Shown piece by piece: positions 7,561-13,441 of a stretch of DNA of 39,860 nt. The notes under the pieces are model-generated. The model was not told the origin of the DNA. It saw only the letters and a program-made list of their open reading frames with translations, and made no database searches. Every line of letters starts with the position of its first letter. Positions within the stretch are counted from its first letter, which is position 1. The stretch is taken from assembly GCA_039819065.1 (NCBI GenBank), contig JBCBSS010000065.1, positions 1-39,860 of the forward strand. The letters are read 5' to 3'. The translations under genes were made by a program, and so were the position numbers. The stretch comes from JBCBSS01 sp039819065. Lineage in GTDB: Bacteria > Bacteroidota > Bacteroidia > Cytophagales > Cyclobacteriaceae.

Positions 7561-7610
7561 TTTTCGCCGTCGTCTGTGCCTGCCTACCGGCAAAGACAGG
7601 TCCTCACGAA
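7558..7610. repeat. Hairpin-module repeat (GCCTGCC..GGCAAAG type)
   Basis: GATTTTTC, then a G/C-rich hairpin with GCCTGCCTACCGGCAAAG, then AGGTCCTC. The same module lies at 12988-13010 and 20060-20082, each time between a GATTT(T)TC end and a TCCT segment. This copy is longer on its left side (an extra GTCGTCTGT) than the others. Confidence 0.6.
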
Positions 7611-7728
7611 CTACTGAATTGAGAGAAAAACTCTAGACTATAAAACTCCATTTGAAATCATAACTCAAAAAATGGATGAGAAAATTGTTGCACTTCAACT
7701 TTGAAAGTAAGCGATGAAAAAGGAGACG

Positions 7729-7790
7729 AAAAAAATCTTGCCATCACAAAGGTCTTGCGAGATAAGTCAGTTTTTCAATCCTCTTTTCTA
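7729..7790. repeat. Degenerate 62-base repeat, pairs with 10226
   Basis: About 70 percent identical by eye to 10226-10287: both start with A7 followed by TCT, contain CAAA, AGATAAG and GTTTTT, and end TCTTTTCTA, with two one-base indels. A 60-codon TTG-start frame that runs across it (7701-7883) looks accidental. Origin unknown. Confidence 0.5.
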
Positions 7791-7990
7791 CCACCAAGCA
7801 CTAGCGCAAAGGCTTATTCCATCTTAGAGCCCTGCCACGAATGCTGTGATGGCCGGTGCGGCTCCACGGTTGTATTTCTATAGTTCATTGATTGTGTCGC
7901 TCAAGAATGGAAGATGAGACTAATAACACGGTCATTCCAAACTTTCTTATTAGCAATTCCCAATCAGAGCTAAAGCATAAGTAAACAAGC

Positions 7991-8043
7991 CTGAAACCTT
8001 AGCTCTGGCCTTGTCCCCCTCTAAAGGGGGCTAGGGGGAGGAT
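7991..8043. repeat. C-run/G-run intergenic repeat, copy 2
   Basis: Starts CTGAAACCTTAGCTCTGG like copy 1 and carries CCCCCTCT-AAAGGGGG-CTAGGGGGAGGAT. It differs from copy 1 by a few bases. It ends 5 bases before the stop codon of the PD40 gene on the minus strand, so it could serve as that gene's transcript end. Confidence 0.75.
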
Positions 8044-8047
8044 CATA

Positions 8048-8938
8048 TCACTTCGTGGCTTCTCTATACCCCTCAATCGCCTCCAAACTCACCCAATAGA
8101 CATTCGAGTATTTCGCGTTCTGCCATTGATCACGCCTTGAGAAGAACAAGAACTTTTCATCTGGTGATATGTAAGGCGCAAATTCAAGAGCTTCTGTGTT
8201 GATTGAAACACTGAGGATATGGGCCTTAGACCAATTGCCTTGTTTATCTTTGAAGGATACGTAGAGGTCGCTTTGACCATAGCCATCAGGGCGTTCTAAT
8301 GCAAAGATCATATAATCTTCATTGGGAGAGATAACTGGATCACGTACGTCTTTGGTATTGAAAGGGGTATCCATTTTCTCTTTTGTCAGGTATTCGCCGT
8401 TTTTAGGGATGCACTGATAAGCAATGCCATTAGTGAAATAGAGGTTGCCATTTTTAGTAGTCATAGCATACCAATCACCCTTTTCGGTGCTCACAGGCAT
8501 TTTAGTAGGTGAAGACCAACCTCCGTTTTTCGTTCTTTTAGTCTGCCACAAGTTAGGCGGGAAATCGGCTACGAAGAACAAACTGTTATTGTCATGTGAT
8601 ATCATCGGCTCACCGATGAACCATTCATTTTCATACTTGAAATCCTTCACAAATTGTGGCGTGTCAAGCTCATATTGCCCCTCACCTGAACTTTTGACCT
8701 GTAGTATCCTTTCGTATCTCCATATGGCCGAATCGGTCTGGGTGATAAAGTACTCTTTCCCATCTGGGCTCATAGTCAGATTCTGCTGAAACCGACCTTC
8801 TACATTGATGATCCCCTCGGCGTATAGCTCAGGAGTTAGACCCGGATAGTCTGTATCCAGGTAATGCACTTTTTTGTCACAAGAAAAGAGCATCATGAGA
8901 GAGCCGAGGTAGGCTAGGAAGATCTTATTTTTGCTCAT
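8048..8938 (-). CDS. PD40 beta-propeller lipoprotein
   Basis: 296 residues. The N-terminus MSKNKIFLAYLGSLMMLFSC ends in a lipobox with Cys20, so it is an SPII lipoprotein. The body has repeated TolB/PD40 blades, seen as MSPDGKEYFI, ISHDNNSLFFVAD, ISPNEDYMIFALERPDGYGQSDLYVSF and ISPDEKFLFFSRRD. The DLYVSFKDKQGNWSKA segment is typical of Bacteroidota PD40 proteins of the OmpA-linked or exported kind. No enzymatic domain is present; a sensing or binding role in the envelope is inferred. It is paralogous to 9181-10092, to the C-terminal half of 31053-33020 and to the fragment at 922-1026. Confidence 0.85.
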   Translation of the reverse strand: MSKNKIFLAYLGSLMMLFSCDKKVHYLDTDYPGLTPELYAEGIINVEGRFQQNLTMSPDGKEYFITQTDSAIWRYERILQVKSSGEGQYELDTPQFVKDFKYENEWFIGEPMISHDNNSLFFVADFPPNLWQTKRTKNGGWSSPTKMPVSTEKGDWYAMTTKNGNLYFTNGIAYQCIPKNGEYLTKEKMDTPFNTKDVRDPVISPNEDYMIFALERPDGYGQSDLYVSFKDKQGNWSKAHILSVSINTEALEFAPYISPDEKFLFFSRRDQWQNAKYSNVYWVSLEAIEGYREATK

Positions 8939-9066
8939 TTGAGTTGTAAATTACATCATTTGATTAATGAGTTGGTTTGCGCAATACCGAATTTACCGGC
9001 CTCCAGTCATTCTCCCGCTCTGTAGGGGTGGTGGGTGAATTTACACCTCAAAGATGAGTTAGTATA

Positions 9067-9110
9067 GCGAACAAGATTGTTCGCTTACAAACAAACAAGA
9101 TTATTCGTTT
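9067..9110. repeat. Two similar dyads upstream of the PD40 lipoprotein gene
   Basis: GCGAACA-AGAT-TGTTCGC (9067-9084) is a perfect 7-bp dyad. 28 bases on, AACAAGATTATTCGTT (9095-9110) is a degenerate second copy. They lie about 130-170 bases upstream of the start at 8938 (minus strand). They could be a tandem operator or just another small repeat. Confidence 0.4.
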
Positions 9111-9180
9111 TACATGACATCCAATCCCGGCCGATCATAGCATCTCTATGAGAGTAACCCCAACATCTTATGAAACTTCT

Positions 9181-10092
9181 CTACCTATACTCCTCAAAGA
9201 TCTTCGTGCTCACCCAATAGATCTCCTTATTCGAAGTGTAAAAGAAGTACTTCCCATCTGCCGTTACAAAAGGGCACAACTGATGATTTGCATCATTGAT
9301 CTTGGCACCCATATTTTTGGCTTCAGTCCAGTTGTCATCTTCGTCCTTGAAGCTGATGTACAAATCACCCTGGCCTAGTCCGCCGCGTCTTGATGCACAA
9401 AAGATGAGATAAGACTCGTCAGGTGCTACATAGACATCTGCCTCATAATATTCGGAATTAATAGCTTCGGGCAGCCTTACCGGTTTTTGGAATTCGCCAT
9501 CCTTCCATTCTGCCTTATAAATATCAAAACCTCTACGGCCTCTATCAGGATCATCTACATTGGAAGAAAAATACAGTGCACCATCGGCTGTAAAAGAGGC
9601 ATAGTATTCATTAACAGATGAATTGATCGGTGCGCCCAGGTTTTTTGGTTTAGACCAACCCTTATTGGTTCTCTCCACATACCAAAGGTCTATATCCTTT
9701 GGCTTGTTGCCTTTTAGTGGTCTACTAGAGATGAAGTATAATCTGGATTCATCAGGGGAGAGCATGGGATCATTGTGCGTGAAGTCGGGATGGGAGAGTA
9801 GGATTTTGGGCTCGCTCCAAACGCCATTTTCTAACTTGGTGTACCAAGTTTCTACCCGACCGACCTCCTGGATATTGAAATTATTATCCACGCCAAAGTA
9901 GAATTCCGTGCCATCTTTGGAGAAGGTAGAGCCAAACTCATACCGTTCTGATAAGGAAATGATACCGGGTGCGAAAACTTCAGGAACTATGCCTGGAGGG
10001 GTTTGCCCCAGGTACAAGTTTGATTGTTTTTGGCCTAACGTTACATGAAAGCCAAAGGCCAAAATGGCCCATAGAATGATTCGAATTTTCAT
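9181..10092 (-). CDS. Secreted PD40 beta-propeller protein
   Basis: 303 residues with a cleavable signal peptide (MKIRIILWAILAFGFHVTLG) and no lipobox cysteine, unlike its neighbour. PD40 blades are visible as FSKDGTEFYFG, LSPDESRLYFIS, FTADGALYFSS, VAPDESYLIFCAS and VTADGKYFFYTS. The blade GLGQGDLYISFKDEDDNW closely matches the neighbour's GYGQSDLYVSFKDKQGNW, so the two genes arose by duplication. The C-terminus (IYWVSTKIFEEYR) also parallels the neighbour's (NVYWVSLEAIEGYR). Function unknown; a periplasmic or outer-membrane binding role is inferred. Confidence 0.85.
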   Translation of the reverse strand: MKIRIILWAILAFGFHVTLGQKQSNLYLGQTPPGIVPEVFAPGIISLSERYEFGSTFSKDGTEFYFGVDNNFNIQEVGRVETWYTKLENGVWSEPKILLSHPDFTHNDPMLSPDESRLYFISSRPLKGNKPKDIDLWYVERTNKGWSKPKNLGAPINSSVNEYYASFTADGALYFSSNVDDPDRGRRGFDIYKAEWKDGEFQKPVRLPEAINSEYYEADVYVAPDESYLIFCASRRGGLGQGDLYISFKDEDDNWTEAKNMGAKINDANHQLCPFVTADGKYFFYTSNKEIYWVSTKIFEEYR

Positions 10093-10225
10093 TAGTTTTT
10101 GTGTTGTTATTGATGAAAATAAAATATGCGTTCATAGCTAGCTCGAACTGCTCTTATTTGACCTTATATTGTGTTGTTTTATTGCGCAGTTCGTTGCTAT
10201 CTGCATAGAACGGTCAGAAATAACC

Positions 10226-10287
10226 AAAAAAATCTGGTCATTGCAAATGGCCTCAAAAGATAAGCTGGTTTTTGGTCTTCTTTTCTA
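10226..10287. repeat. Degenerate 62-base repeat, pairs with 7729
   Basis: Same orientation as 7729-7790, about 70 percent identical by eye, with the shared blocks A7-TCT, AGATAAG, GTTTTT and TCTTTTCTA. It lies in the 260-base gap upstream of the PD40 gene at 9181-10092. Confidence 0.5.
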
Positions 10288-10355
10288 TCGAGGCTGGGTG
10301 GGGTATTTAGGAGCCTATGCTATGAGATTACAGGACCACATGAGGTAATCATAAT

Positions 10356-10523
10356 CTAATGCCTGTAACCCTTCCAGGTACCTCCGTATCTGTATTGATC
10401 GCTTTTCTGGCAGGAGGGAAGACAGTCAGCGCAGACAAAGAGCCATTCTTTACCTTTCCGAATCTGAATGCGGTACATCACATCGGAGTCTTGCTTGCAA
10501 AGTGGACAGTTTTTCGTTTTCAT
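10356..10523 (-). CDS. 55-aa protein with two CxxC motifs (zinc-ribbon-like)
   Basis: The frame starts with ATG at 10523 and ends with TAG. It encodes 55 residues with CPLC (6-9), CADC (31-34) and a further Cys38, then YRYGGTWKGYRH at the end. Two CxxC knuckles about 22 residues apart fit a small zinc ribbon. The basic, aromatic C-terminus and the spacing resemble small conserved Bacteroidota proteins of unknown function; that recollection is not verified. It stands alone between the PD40 gene and the SLOG gene, on the same strand. Confidence 0.7.
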   Translation of the reverse strand: MKTKNCPLCKQDSDVMYRIQIRKGKEWLFVCADCLPSCQKSDQYRYGGTWKGYRH

Positions 10524-10623
10524 TAGAGTTGAGGTTTTTATAGTGGCTTATCCGTATTATGATCTGGTAACAAATAAGACAGTCGTCACGATCAATATAT
10601 TATTTGAGTCACTTTCATTTAAC

Positions 10624-10962
10624 TTAGTAAAACACCGTTCTAAACGACCTTTTCATTTCCTTGATGTAAGGGATGTAGTTAAACTGGCTTTCGGATAACT
10701 TATTCCAAAAGACAACAATCCGGGTAGAATTACGGATCATTTCGAGGTTACGTTGATAATTGGCGGACTTACCGTGGCGTTTGTAATCTGGTAGAAACAC
10801 CTGAGTTTGAATGCCCATTTCAAGGGCAAATTCCTGGGCCAGTATGTCAGGGCCAGACTTGCCGCCTACCACTATGACATCGATGGCTTCCTTGTGTAGC
10901 TCTTTCTTCAGCAGCTCATAATCGTTAAAATCTCTGGTACCTAGTACTGATAATTTTACCAT
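10624..10962 (-). CDS. SLOG-fold nucleotide-binding protein (YspA/DUF2493-like)
   Basis: 112 residues. The N-terminus KLSVLGTRDFNDYELLKKEL, the central VVGGKSGPDILAQEFALEMG and FLPDYKRHGKSANYQRN match the YspA-like SLOG (Rossmann-type) pattern: GTRxFxDY, GGxxGxDxLAxxxA and a Pro-Asp/Trp-x-x-H/YGKxAGxxRN-like loop, here with Ala-Asn in place of Ala-Gly. SLOG domains bind nucleotides or related ligands and often occur in nucleotide-signalling or defence contexts. No effector gene is adjacent. Its ATG is only 8 bases from the ATG of the divergent VOC gene. Confidence 0.8.
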   Translation of the reverse strand: MVKLSVLGTRDFNDYELLKKELHKEAIDVIVVGGKSGPDILAQEFALEMGIQTQVFLPDYKRHGKSANYQRNLEMIRNSTRIVVFWNKLSESQFNYIPYIKEMKRSFRTVFY

Positions 10963-10970
10963 TTTTGCAT

Positions 10971-11348
10971 ATGCTTAATAATGCCACTGCCTTTTCCAGT
11001 CTTTCTACTCATAAACTGCTGGACACTTATCTATTCTACAAAGACCTTTTGGGGTTTGAAGTAGAATTGGTGAATGATCGATTCATGCATATTTATCTTC
11101 CTGGTGGCCATCCTCTGGTCATTTATAGTAGACCTGACCATCAACCACAGGAGAATACCGTACTCAATTTTCAGATTCAAAACATCGAAGCTGTTGTAGA
11201 TCAATTGACTCATCAAGGGATCGAGTTTTTACAATACGATGAGCCATTTTACACGGATAGCAAAGGCATATCGTGGGACGACGAAGGTTCTCATCTTGCC
11301 TGGTTCAAGGATCCAGGAGGTAATATCATTGCCCTGATCGAGCACTAG
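10971..11348 (+). CDS. VOC-family (glyoxalase/bleomycin-resistance fold) protein
   Basis: 125 residues from ATG 10971; a TTG at 10965 is in frame but adds only two residues. The pattern ATAFSSLSTHKLLDTYLFYKDL then LGFEVEL is the first beta-alpha-beta-beta-beta module, and WDDEGSHLAWFKDPGGNIIALIEH is the second, with the DPxGN metal-site strand. It is a small, single-domain dioxygenase/glyoxalase-type protein; substrate unknown. CATTTTTG (10960-10967), one base off the -7 consensus, abuts the start, so the mRNA may be leaderless. The 3' end overlaps the convergent glutathione peroxidase gene by 23 bases. Confidence 0.85.
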   Translation: MLNNATAFSSLSTHKLLDTYLFYKDLLGFEVELVNDRFMHIYLPGGHPLVIYSRPDHQPQENTVLNFQIQNIEAVVDQLTHQGIEFLQYDEPFYTDSKGISWDDEGSHLAWFKDPGGNIIALIEH

Positions 11349-11853
11349 CAAAATCAATGATTTCCTGATCCAGAGGCTTGGTTTTAGCACGATAGAATTT
11401 CACCAGCTGGCCGTTTTCATCTATGAGGTATTTGCAGAAATTCCAAGAAGGAGATTTATCGTTCCAGCCGTTCAGTTCTTTATCGGAAAGCCAACGGTAA
11501 AGAGGATGTTGATTTTTCCCTTTCACATCGATTTTGGCGAACATTTGAAATGTCACGCCATAATTGATTTGGCAGAATTGTGCTATTTCTTTGTTGCTTC
11601 CAGGTTCTTGTCCTAGAAAGTTATTAGAAGGAAAACCCAGAATGACCAATTGATTGCCATACAGCTCATGAAGCTTCTGAAGATCCTCGTATTGTGGTGT
11701 ATACCCACATTTGGACGCTGTATTAACGATCATCAGTTTCTTGCCTCTGAACCGATCAAAGTCGACTATGGTGCCGTCAATAGCCTCTGCTTTGATGTCA
11801 TAAATGCTGGTGGTCTGTGCAAGGGATAGTAATAAGGTGAAGAGCAGGTGCAT
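11326..11853 (-). CDS. Glutathione peroxidase family protein (thiol peroxidase)
   Basis: 175 residues. A short signal peptide (MHLLFTLLLSLAQT) suggests periplasmic location. The peroxidase signatures are NTASKCGYTPQY with peroxidatic Cys49, GFPSNNFLGQEPG with Gln82, and PSWNFCKYLI with Trp137 and Asn138, the full catalytic tetrad. Cys rather than selenocysteine is used, as usual in bacteria; such enzymes normally use thioredoxin as reductant. Cys94 in IAQFCQ is a candidate resolving cysteine. It reduces hydrogen peroxide and lipid peroxides. Overlap with the convergent VOC gene means transcripts may be antisense at their ends. Confidence 0.92.
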   Translation of the reverse strand: MHLLFTLLLSLAQTTSIYDIKAEAIDGTIVDFDRFRGKKLMIVNTASKCGYTPQYEDLQKLHELYGNQLVILGFPSNNFLGQEPGSNKEIAQFCQINYGVTFQMFAKIDVKGKNQHPLYRWLSDKELNGWNDKSPSWNFCKYLIDENGQLVKFYRAKTKPLDQEIIDFASARSGQ

Positions 11854-12096
11854 ATCAAATATTTTGACTTAACTGGTAATACGAAAATTACTTAGTGACC
11901 TATTCAAACAAGTGAAATATGCCGGTTGTTTTTAAATGTGTTTTAGTTTTAGATGATATTATATCAGTTAGGGCAGCACTAATGAGGCTATCTTCAGAAG
12001 CCCACTTAAAGATTACTCTTACATGTAGGGATCGAAAAGCCAGTTTTTGAAGCAACCTCGAATGGACAAGGTTAAATTAACAAAAAGGGGTTAGGT

Positions 12097-12291
12097 ATGG
12101 TTGTAATTCGAGAAACCATCAATGGGAATACTATCAGTTTGGATATCAATAAGGGCTTATGTGAAGCTAAGGTAAAGGATGAGACTGGTCATCCTATTAT
12201 TGTGTTCAAGACGCTACATAAAGTAGAAGCCTGGAATTATTTCGAAACGGTCGCAGACATCTTGGCCATGAAGTCGATGCATGCTAATTGA
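12097..12291 (+). CDS. Small 64-aa protein, unknown
   Basis: ATG at 12097 is preceded by AGGGGTTAGGT, a purine-rich possible ribosome-binding site. The product is soluble and mixed alpha/beta with no signal or membrane segment: an N-terminal beta hairpin (VVIRETINGNTISLDINKG) then VKDETGHPIIVFKT and a C-terminal helix. It has good codon regularity and no stop-prone composition, so it is likely real. No family recognised. Confidence 0.5.
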   Translation: MVVIRETINGNTISLDINKGLCEAKVKDETGHPIIVFKTLHKVEAWNYFETVADILAMKSMHAN

Positions 12292-12447
12292 CCAGCTCGC
12301 CTCATAGGCACTTTTTTCAAATTAGTACTGAAGCCAAGTATCTGGTCTCATGATGGAGTTGTCTTCAATACCGCAGACTGCAATATGGCTTGTTGGTGGC
12401 AGCATCCAATCAGGGCTTAAACCAACATACTACTTGTCAAAATCCAC

Positions 12448-12455
12448 TACTTTTG
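12448..12455 (+). promoter_or_regulatory. -7 box (TAnnTTTG) of arfB
   Basis: TACTTTTG fits the Bacteroidota sigma-A -7 consensus TAnnTTTG exactly and ends 4 bases before the arfB ATG. A TTG at 12434 is too close to be a good -33 box. If used, the transcript would be leaderless or nearly so. Confidence 0.4.
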
Positions 12456-12459
12456 ATTT

Positions 12460-12867
12460 ATGGATCGACCCAAAGTAAGCGATATTAAAAGTGAGATAGT
12501 GATTTCTACCGCTAGAAGCGGTGGGCCCGGCGGACAGCATGTCAACAAGGTAGAAACGAAAGTGATCTTGAAATGGAACATAAGCAACTCGGTTAAGCTG
12601 AGCGATGTGCAAAAGGAAATGATCCGAGTGGCCAATAAAACCAAACTGACCAACGACGATGAGCTTATCATCACCGCCGATAGCAAACGATCCCAAGTTA
12701 AAAACAAGGAAATCGCCTTCAAGAAATTAGACCGGTTATTGGCCAAAGCCTTTGCCAAAAAGAAGAAACGTATTGCCACCAAACCCTCCAAAGCTTCTCG
12801 TAAGAAACGCCTGGATGAGAAGAAAAAGCACGGCGAAAAAAAGGCGATGAGAAAGAAGGTTTTTTAA
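12460..12867 (+). CDS. arfB: Peptidyl-tRNA hydrolase ArfB (ribosome rescue)
   Basis: 135 residues, usual ArfB length. The release-factor catalytic loop ARSGGPGGQHVNKVETK carries GGQ at 24-26, followed by the LKWNISNS strand and a long Lys/Arg-rich C-terminal tail (KKKKR..KASRKKR..KKKHGEKKAMRKK) that in the E. coli protein YaeJ enters the empty mRNA channel of stalled ribosomes. It lacks the codon-recognition domain of RF1/RF2. It hydrolyses peptidyl-tRNA on non-stop ribosomes. It is transcribed alone. Confidence 0.93.
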   Translation: MDRPKVSDIKSEIVISTARSGGPGGQHVNKVETKVILKWNISNSVKLSDVQKEMIRVANKTKLTNDDELIITADSKRSQVKNKEIAFKKLDRLLAKAFAKKKKRIATKPSKASRKKRLDEKKKHGEKKAMRKKVF

Positions 12868-12919
12868 AAAGGATGGGGCGGTATTAGATGTATGCGAATA
12901 AAGAGACTATGAAAAACGG

Positions 12920-13024
12920 GTCATTTCGACGTTAGGAGAAATCTAACTCTATTCAGAGTGCTCATTTTCAAAAGAGTAAGATTTTTCGCCTGTTTGCCAG
13001 CAAAGGCAGATCCTAACAAATGAC
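12920..13024. repeat. GTCATTTCGA palindromic element with internal hairpin module
   Basis: The left end is GTCATTTCGAC, then GTTAGGA-GAAATCTAAC. The right end, in reverse complement, is GTCATTT..GTTAGGA, then a hairpin module (12988-13010), then GAAAAATCTTAC. The ends are inverted copies of each other except that the right one is split by the module exactly between AGGA and GAAATCT. Small palindromic intergenic elements of this look are common in Bacteroidota. No ORF inside. Confidence 0.65.
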
Positions 13025-13085
13025 TAAACTAAATAAATGCGTGTAAGACGCACAGCTGCACGGGATGAATGTTCTTCAGTGCGTC

Positions 13086-13146
13086 ATTGTCTGGTTTATC
13101 CAGACAATCTCTTTGATGCCGCTGTTGGAGTTGTCTCCAATGGCAT
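13086..13146. repeat. Two adjacent hairpins upstream of the macroglobulin gene
   Basis: ATTGTCTGG-TTTAT-CCAGACAAT (13086-13108, perfect 9-bp stem) is followed at once by GATGCC..TTGGAG-TTGT-CTCCAA.GGCATC (13115-13146, two 6-bp stems with an uneven internal loop). They lie about 300 bases before the start at 13442, between the element at 12920-13024 and another inverted end at 13210-13235. They could form a structured RNA or be the centre of a larger repeat element. Confidence 0.5.
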
Positions 13147-13209
13147 CCCTGTTGAATAATACTCATTGGAGAGATTTATCTGGTTCAGAACCGAAGTTTT
13201 GACCGAGAT

Positions 13210-13235
13210 AGATTTCTCTTTACACTCGAAATGAC
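13210..13235. repeat. Outer right end of GTCATTTCGA-type element
   Basis: AGATTTCTC..TCGAAATGAC is the reverse complement of the GTCATTTCGA..GAGAAATCT left end at 12920. It may delimit a larger composite element 12920-13235 that contains both the shorter element and the two hairpins. The rest of 13236-13441 shows nothing I recognise. Confidence 0.5.
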
Positions 13236-13441
13236 TCCAACTAAGTGATAACATACCACCTCTTTATTATCTTTATTACCAGTGACTTTTACGCTACACT
13301 TGAATTAGGAAAGAGACAGTTGCAACCGTAAAGATTAATTTCATTTTGATTATGGAATACTGACAATGGGTGCATCTCGTTTTTAGAAACCATCGGTAAA
13401 TGTGTTTCTGTTTTTCGCTGTAGCATCTAAATGAATCAGAC

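Larger units (their letters stand above)
7243..8047. other. 800-base repeat-rich stretch without a credible gene
   Basis: Apart from the separately listed repeats, this stretch holds no reading frame with a start, ribosome-binding site or recognisable product. It looks like an accumulation site for palindromic intergenic repeats between the peptide gene and a convergent PD40 gene. Confidence 0.5.

Noticed and set aside
7701..7883. 60-codon frame with TTG start
   Set aside because: It runs through a degenerate repeat shared with 10226-10287, has no ribosome-binding site and gives a product with no recognisable features.
11919..12050. 43-codon ATG frame in the gap after the glutathione peroxidase gene
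   Set aside because: It has no ribosome-binding site and no recognised motif; I could not support it as a gene.
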